64,000 nucleotides of DNA from Acidobacteriota bacterium (GTDB taxonomy: Bacteria; Acidobacteriota; Vicinamibacteria; Marinacidobacterales; Marinacidobacteraceae), in contig JAJEFG010000046.1 in assembly GCA_022820545.1 (NCBI GenBank), forward strand, positions 1-64,000. Reading direction: 5' to 3'. The notes beneath the pieces are model-generated. The model made no database searches. It was not told the DNA's origin and was given only the letters and a program-made list of their open reading frames with translations. Below, one piece after another: positions 60,395 through 64,000 of the stretch (positions within the stretch are counted from its first letter, which is position 1; the number at the start of each line of letters is the position of its first letter). Both the position numbers and the translations under genes were made by a program.

Positions 60395-61758
60395 GAGCGT
60401 GGGCGCGGCTGCTGGCGCTGGACCTGCGGCGACTGACCCGGTCGGCCGGGACCACGGCCGCGATCATCCTTCTGCTCGGCCTGGGAATCTACGGCGCGTG
60501 GCGCGCTGGGCGGAACGCGGAAGCCGCCCGGTCTTCGTTGGCGGCGGCCGAGACCGCCTACGACGACCAGTTGGACTTTCTGCTCTCGGTCTATCCACCG
60601 GCCACCGACGCGGGGGAGGTGCTCTACTACCTGGCCTTTCCCGCTCCGCAGCCCCCGCTCGCGGTTTCCTCGCTGGCTCGGGGCCGGGCCGCGGTGGAAA
60701 CCGAGAGCCTCCGGGTCCGCCTCCTGGCGCTCGAAGGGCAACTCTACGAGCACGAGACCGTGAATCCGCGACTTGCCGCAGCGGGTTATCTGGACCTTGC
60801 CTTCCTGCTCATCGCGCTCCTTCCGCTCTTCATCATCGCGGTCAGCTACGACCTGGTCTCCGGCGAACGGGAGGGCGGTACCTGGAATCTGGTCCGCCTG
60901 TTCGCACCGCCTCGGCGACTGCTGGTCGCGAAGCTTGCCTCGCGCGCGATTCTCGTCGGCGCGGTCGCCGCGGTGGTGATGGCCGCCGGCGCGCTGATGG
61001 CGGGCATCGACCTCGACGGCCGGGCCGGCTGGATGTTCGCGCTCGTCGCGCTGCACACGGTCTTCTGGTTCGCCCTCTGCCTCGGCGTCGCGATGGGAAA
61101 CCGGTCATCGACCGCCAACGCCATGATCCTCGCGGGAATCTGGGTCGTCCTCACGATTCTGGCGCCGGCGGCCCTGAGTCTCGCCAACTCGGTTCTTCAC
61201 CCCGTTCCGGAAGCGCTGGAACTGACGGTGCAGCAACGCCAGGGTTACCACGAGGCCTGGGACCTGCCGCCCAGCGCGACGATGGAGTCCTTCTACCGGG
61301 ACTACCCGGAGTGGAGCGGCCAGGAGGTTCCCGAAGACGTGTTCACGTGGGGCTGGTACTACGCCATGAACCACCGGGGCGACCAGGCCGCCCGCGATGC
61401 CTCGCGGGCCTACCGCGAGGTGCTGCGCCAGCGCGACGCGTGGGCTCGCCGGTGGTCCGTGTTCGCGCCACCCCTCGCAACCCAGCTCGCGCTCGACCGC
61501 CTCGCCCGGACCGACCTGATGGCCCAGCTCGATTACCAGGACGCCGTGCGCCGATTCCACGAACGCCTCAAGGACCACTTCTTCCCGCACTTCTTTGCCA
61601 CCACGCCGATCGATGCGGTGGCCTGGGACGAGGTACCCGTCTTCGAGCCTGCGGCCCCCGCGGATGGCGCGGCCCGGGCCGGGTTCCCGGCCGCGATCGT
61701 CCTGATCCTGGGTTCCGGGCTGGCGTTGGGGCTGGGGGCGCGGCGAGCCGGCGCCTGA
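60391..61758 (+). CDS. ABC-2-type permease, DUF3526 family (second of pair)
   Basis: This 455-residue paralogue of the preceding permease has the same topology. An N-terminal helix (TTAAIILLLGLGIYGAW) is followed by a loop, then a helical block with LLPLFIIAVSYDLVSGEREGGTWNLVRLFAPPRRLLVAK, the DUF3526 core, and a long C-terminal extracytoplasmic segment ending in a helix. The two probably form a heterodimeric channel. The GTG start overlaps the first permease's TGA. A repeat element starts about 60 bases after the stop. Confidence 0.85.
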   Translation: MRAWARLLALDLRRLTRSAGTTAAIILLLGLGIYGAWRAGRNAEAARSSLAAAETAYDDQLDFLLSVYPPATDAGEVLYYLAFPAPQPPLAVSSLARGRAAVETESLRVRLLALEGQLYEHETVNPRLAAAGYLDLAFLLIALLPLFIIAVSYDLVSGEREGGTWNLVRLFAPPRRLLVAKLASRAILVGAVAAVVMAAGALMAGIDLDGRAGWMFALVALHTVFWFALCLGVAMGNRSSTANAMILAGIWVVLTILAPAALSLANSVLHPVPEALELTVQQRQGYHEAWDLPPSATMESFYRDYPEWSGQEVPEDVFTWGWYYAMNHRGDQAARDASRAYREVLRQRDAWARRWSVFAPPLATQLALDRLARTDLMAQLDYQDAVRRFHERLKDHFFPHFFATTPIDAVAWDEVPVFEPAAPADGAARAGFPAAIVLILGSGLALGLGARRAGA

Positions 61759-62078
61759 CAGCCGGTGGCAAGACCCCCGCGGCCCAGTTGCTGTGAGAAC
61801 CCAGTCCCTCCGGTCCGCGTCGGAGCGCCAGCCTCCGGCTGGCATCGCGCGGGAGCGCGAAACCTGCGCTGGCGGCGCTTCTTCCCGTAACGGGGTCCCG
61901 TTCGGCTCTCTCTGGGCGGGGTTGCGCCGGTCCCGGTCCAGATCGAGCCACGTGGGTCGGTAGCGGCGTGCGTTTCGCTCCCCCGCGGGGAGCGATGCCG
62001 GCCGGAGGCCGGCGCTCCGAGCCCGAGCCGGCCCGGTCGTCCGGTACGATGGACGGTCCACGCTGGCGGAGGAAAGCC
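61759..62078. other. 320-base non-coding gap with repeat element C
   Basis: There is no supportable gene between the permease pair and the D-aminoacylase. Positions 61820-62020 are the family I inverted-pair element. The 58 bases after it carry a ribosome site, GGAGG (nine bases upstream of the next ATG), and presumably the promoter. I saw no other signal. Confidence 0.6.
61820..62020. repeat. Inverted-pair repeat element C (REPIN/MITE-like, family I)
   Basis: This 201-base element has inverted ends, TCGGAGCGCCAGCCTCCGGC at the left and GCCGGAGGCCGGCGCTCCGA at the right. The left palindrome carries compensating changes (CCAGCC...GGCTGG in place of CCGGCC...GGCCGG) that keep it paired. The stem before the right palindrome is CGCTCCCC/GGGGAGCG (61976-61983 and 61987-61994). 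Its interior shares GTAGCGGCGTGCG with element A, so the two descend from a common element. Confidence 0.88.
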
Positions 62079-63794
62079 ATGAAGAGAGTCTCCCGAATTG
62101 CGCTCCTTGCGGCCGTGGCCGGCCTCGTTCCCGCGCTCGCGGCCCCGCAGCCAGCCTACGACCTGCTGCTCGTCGGCGGGATGGTGTTCGACGGGAGCGG
62201 CAACCCCGCCATCCGGGCGGACGTCGGCATTCGGGGCGACGAGGTCGTGGCGGTGGGACGCCTCGCCGGGAAGGAGGGACACGAGGCGGCCCGCACCATT
62301 GACGTGAGTGGACTCCATGTGTCCCCCGGCTGGGTGGACCTCCACTCCCACGCCGACCGGTCGCTCGTCGGCGACGACATGGAGGAGCGGAAGGCGGTCA
62401 ACCTGGTCGCCCAGGGGATCACCACGGTGGTGATGGGCGCCGACGGCCGGAACCCGATCTGGCCGATCCGCGACGAGATCGCCGCTTACGAGAGCCATGG
62501 AACGGGACTCAACGTGGTGCCCGTCGTTGGCCACTCGACCGTCCGTCTTCAGGTGATGGGCGACGACCACGAGCGGCCGGCGACCGACGAGGAAGTAGCC
62601 CGGATGGCCGAGCTGGTCCGGGAGGGAATGGAGGACGGCGCCTGGGGCCTCGGGGCGGGCCCGGAATACCGCCCGGCCCGCTTCTCGGAGACCGGGGAGA
62701 TCATCGCGCTCGCCCACGTGGTCGCGGACTACGACGGCTTCTACTACTCGCACCAGCGCAGCCAGTCGCCGATGCCCCGCTGGCAGGTGCCGAGCATCGT
62801 GGACGGGCCGACCCTGACCGGCACCGACGGCATGGCCGAGACCATCCGGATCGGCCGCGAGACCGGAATCCGGGTGGTCGGCACCCACATCAAGGCGAAG
62901 GGGCCGTCGAGCTGGGGCCACTCCGCGAAGGACGTGCAGGCGATCAACCTCGCGCGGGCGCAGGGGGTCCAGGTCTTCCTGGACCAGTACCCCTTCGAGA
63001 CCTTCGGCGGCGGACCGGTGGGGGTGATCCCCGTGTGGGGATTCGCGCCGCCGGGGACCGACCGTTCCGGAGGACTCGACGACCCGAAGTGGCGGCGGAC
63101 GCCGGGACTCCTGAGTCTCGAGAACCTGGAGGCCAATCTCGCCGACGAAACGATCCGCACCGAACTGATGATGGATCTGGAGCAGCAGATCGACCTGTTC
63201 GGGGGCGCCGACCGGCTGATCATCGTCCTCTTCCCGGAGGATCCGTCCCTCGTGGGCCAGACCGTGGCCGCGGTCGCGGGCGACAGCGGCAAGTCGGTTG
63301 CCGAAACCCTGATCGATTTTGCCCGCACCGGCACCGAGGAACTTCTCCACGGGGTGCTGATCCGCCCGATCGCCGGCGACCGGTTCGACGTGGAGACCTA
63401 CATGGTGCAGGACTACACCGCGACCTCGACGGACGCCGGCATCGCGCTGGAAGCGGCGCCGGGCCGGCATCCCCGCTTCTGGGGGAGCTACACCCGCAAG
63501 ATCGCCCACTACACGCGGGACCGCGGGCTCATCACCCTGCCCTTCATGGTCCGCTCGTCCACCAGCCTGCCGGCCGCCATCGTGGGAATGACGGACCGCG
63601 GCTGCCTGAGGGTCGGCTGCAAGGCGGACATCGTCGCCTTCGACTACGACCGGGTGGAGGACAACGCGACCATCATGGACCCCGACGGTCCGGTGGTCGG
63701 GATGCCCTGGGTGCTGGTCAACGGCCAGGTCGCGATCGAGGACGGCCGGGCGACCGGGGCGCTCGCCGGGGTGGTCATCAAGCGCGGCGAATAG
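62079..63794 (+). CDS. N-acyl-D-amino-acid deacylase (D-aminoacylase family)
   Basis: This exported amidohydrolase of 571 residues has a signal peptide ending at ALAAPQ. The metal site begins WVDLHSHADRS (H-x-H). The later ligands and the C-terminal segment (ATSTDAGIALE; LPFMVRSSTSLPAAIVG; GCKADIVAFDYDRV) match the D-aminoacylase/N-acyl-D-glutamate deacylase group. It would release D-amino acids from N-acyl derivatives, possibly from peptidoglycan-derived or antibiotic-like acyl peptides. GGAGG nine bases before ATG 62079 sets the start; an earlier in-frame ATG lies inside the repeat element. Confidence 0.9.
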   Translation: MKRVSRIALLAAVAGLVPALAAPQPAYDLLLVGGMVFDGSGNPAIRADVGIRGDEVVAVGRLAGKEGHEAARTIDVSGLHVSPGWVDLHSHADRSLVGDDMEERKAVNLVAQGITTVVMGADGRNPIWPIRDEIAAYESHGTGLNVVPVVGHSTVRLQVMGDDHERPATDEEVARMAELVREGMEDGAWGLGAGPEYRPARFSETGEIIALAHVVADYDGFYYSHQRSQSPMPRWQVPSIVDGPTLTGTDGMAETIRIGRETGIRVVGTHIKAKGPSSWGHSAKDVQAINLARAQGVQVFLDQYPFETFGGGPVGVIPVWGFAPPGTDRSGGLDDPKWRRTPGLLSLENLEANLADETIRTELMMDLEQQIDLFGGADRLIIVLFPEDPSLVGQTVAAVAGDSGKSVAETLIDFARTGTEELLHGVLIRPIAGDRFDVETYMVQDYTATSTDAGIALEAAPGRHPRFWGSYTRKIAHYTRDRGLITLPFMVRSSTSLPAAIVGMTDRGCLRVGCKADIVAFDYDRVEDNATIMDPDGPVVGMPWVLVNGQVAIEDGRATGALAGVVIKRGE

Positions 63795-63854
63795 GCGCGA
63801 CGGAGGACCGACGCCCTCCGGCTCGGCCGAGTGGAATGGGCCGCCCGGATTTCT

Positions 63855-63881
63855 CCTTACTCTGATAGACTACTGGTAAGG
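63855..63881. promoter_or_regulatory. Inverted repeat upstream of the AbrB-type gene
   Basis: CCTTAC (63855-63860) and GTAAGG (63876-63881) are inverted six-base arms with 15 bases between, lying 17 bases before the AbrB-type start in an unusually A+T-rich stretch (CTGATAGACTACTGG). AbrB-type antitoxins often bind such sites in their own promoter. This is a guess from position only. Confidence 0.4.
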
Positions 63882-63898
63882 CAAACGGAAATGCGCAA

Positions 63899-64000
63899 AT
63901 GCTCGTGAAAGTCACATCGAAGCGTCAGGTGACCTTCCCGGCGCGCGTGCTCGACGCTTTGGGCGCGGGGCCGGGCGACCGGCTCCTGCTGGAGGAAACC
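63899..64000 (+). CDS. AbrB/SpoVT-type DNA-binding protein, probable antitoxin (partial)
   Basis: Only the first 34 codons are in the window; the gene continues past its end. The reading MLVKVTSKRQVTFPARVLDALG followed by PGDRLLLEE (residues 1-22 and 25-33) is the swapped-hairpin AbrB fold of MazE/VapB-type antitoxins and transition-state regulators. The conserved K-x-Q-V-T-F-P-x-x-V core is plain. A toxin gene may follow outside the window. ATG 63899 is used because an earlier ATG at 63891 leads to a stop within six codons. Confidence 0.85.
   Translation, partial: MLVKVTSKRQVTFPARVLDALGAGPGDRLLLEET

Noticed and set aside
1..64000. tRNA, rRNA, CRISPR arrays, insertion-sequence transposases, prophage genes
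   Set aside because: I looked for cloverleaf-like segments, regular spacer arrays and transposase or integrase motifs in gaps and frames and found none that I could support.

Overview
The window is a chromosomal segment of a very G+C-rich Gram-negative-type bacterium. Five things point to Acidobacteriota or a near relative: an acidobacterial-type VWFA protein, a DUF5916/CBM9 beta-barrel protein, a DUF5107-TPR protein, a VPS10/BNR propeller protein and paired DUF3526 permeases. No rRNA gene is present to confirm this, and I saw no tRNA, CRISPR array or transposase gene. Genes are tightly packed, with many 1-4 base stop/start overlaps.

Layout. 1-10.7 kb holds housekeeping and transport genes: a GAF-PP2C phosphatase, phenylalanine hydroxylase, an NhaC antiporter, RNase D, a dicarboxylate/glutamate symporter, a ccdA-cytochrome c-TlpA operon, and ComM/YifB with DUF309. 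10.7-22.8 kb holds an M23 peptidase, the secA-guaB pair, a secreted lipoprotein, a DUF5916 outer-membrane protein, a VWFA protein and a spondin-N lipoprotein. 22.8-26.8 kb is a minus-strand operon: gamma-glutamyltransferase, an OPA-type transporter and a proline-racemase-fold enzyme with one catalytic Cys replaced by Gly.

27.0-38.8 kb is the most unusual part. It encodes a clear sterol C-24 methyltransferase homologue, an RND pump, a GPP34-cytochrome P450 fusion, an FAD oxidoreductase, a Neverland/KshA-like Rieske oxygenase, an RND adaptor and a TolC-type outer-membrane lipoprotein. I read it as a lipid (sterol or sterol-like) tailoring and export locus. No oxidosqualene cyclase lies in the window, so the substrate may be made elsewhere or taken from a host.

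38.9-58.8 kb is rich in exported proteins: CBM9, DUF5107-TPR, an NTF2-like protein, YtcJ amidohydrolase, VOC, GH2 glycosidase, a beta-lactamase-fold hydrolase and a VPS10 propeller. Among them sits a metal/heme group (CutA, heme oxygenase, ferritin-like-VIT1). 58.9-64 kb holds two DUF3526 ABC permeases without an ATPase, a D-aminoacylase and the start of an AbrB-type gene.

A dispersed repeat family runs through the window. Each module is a stem of variable sequence followed by a conserved palindrome. Modules occur as inverted pairs (about 200 bp elements), a tandem pair and solo copies, mostly at gene 3' ends. In two places they form the end of a coding sequence.
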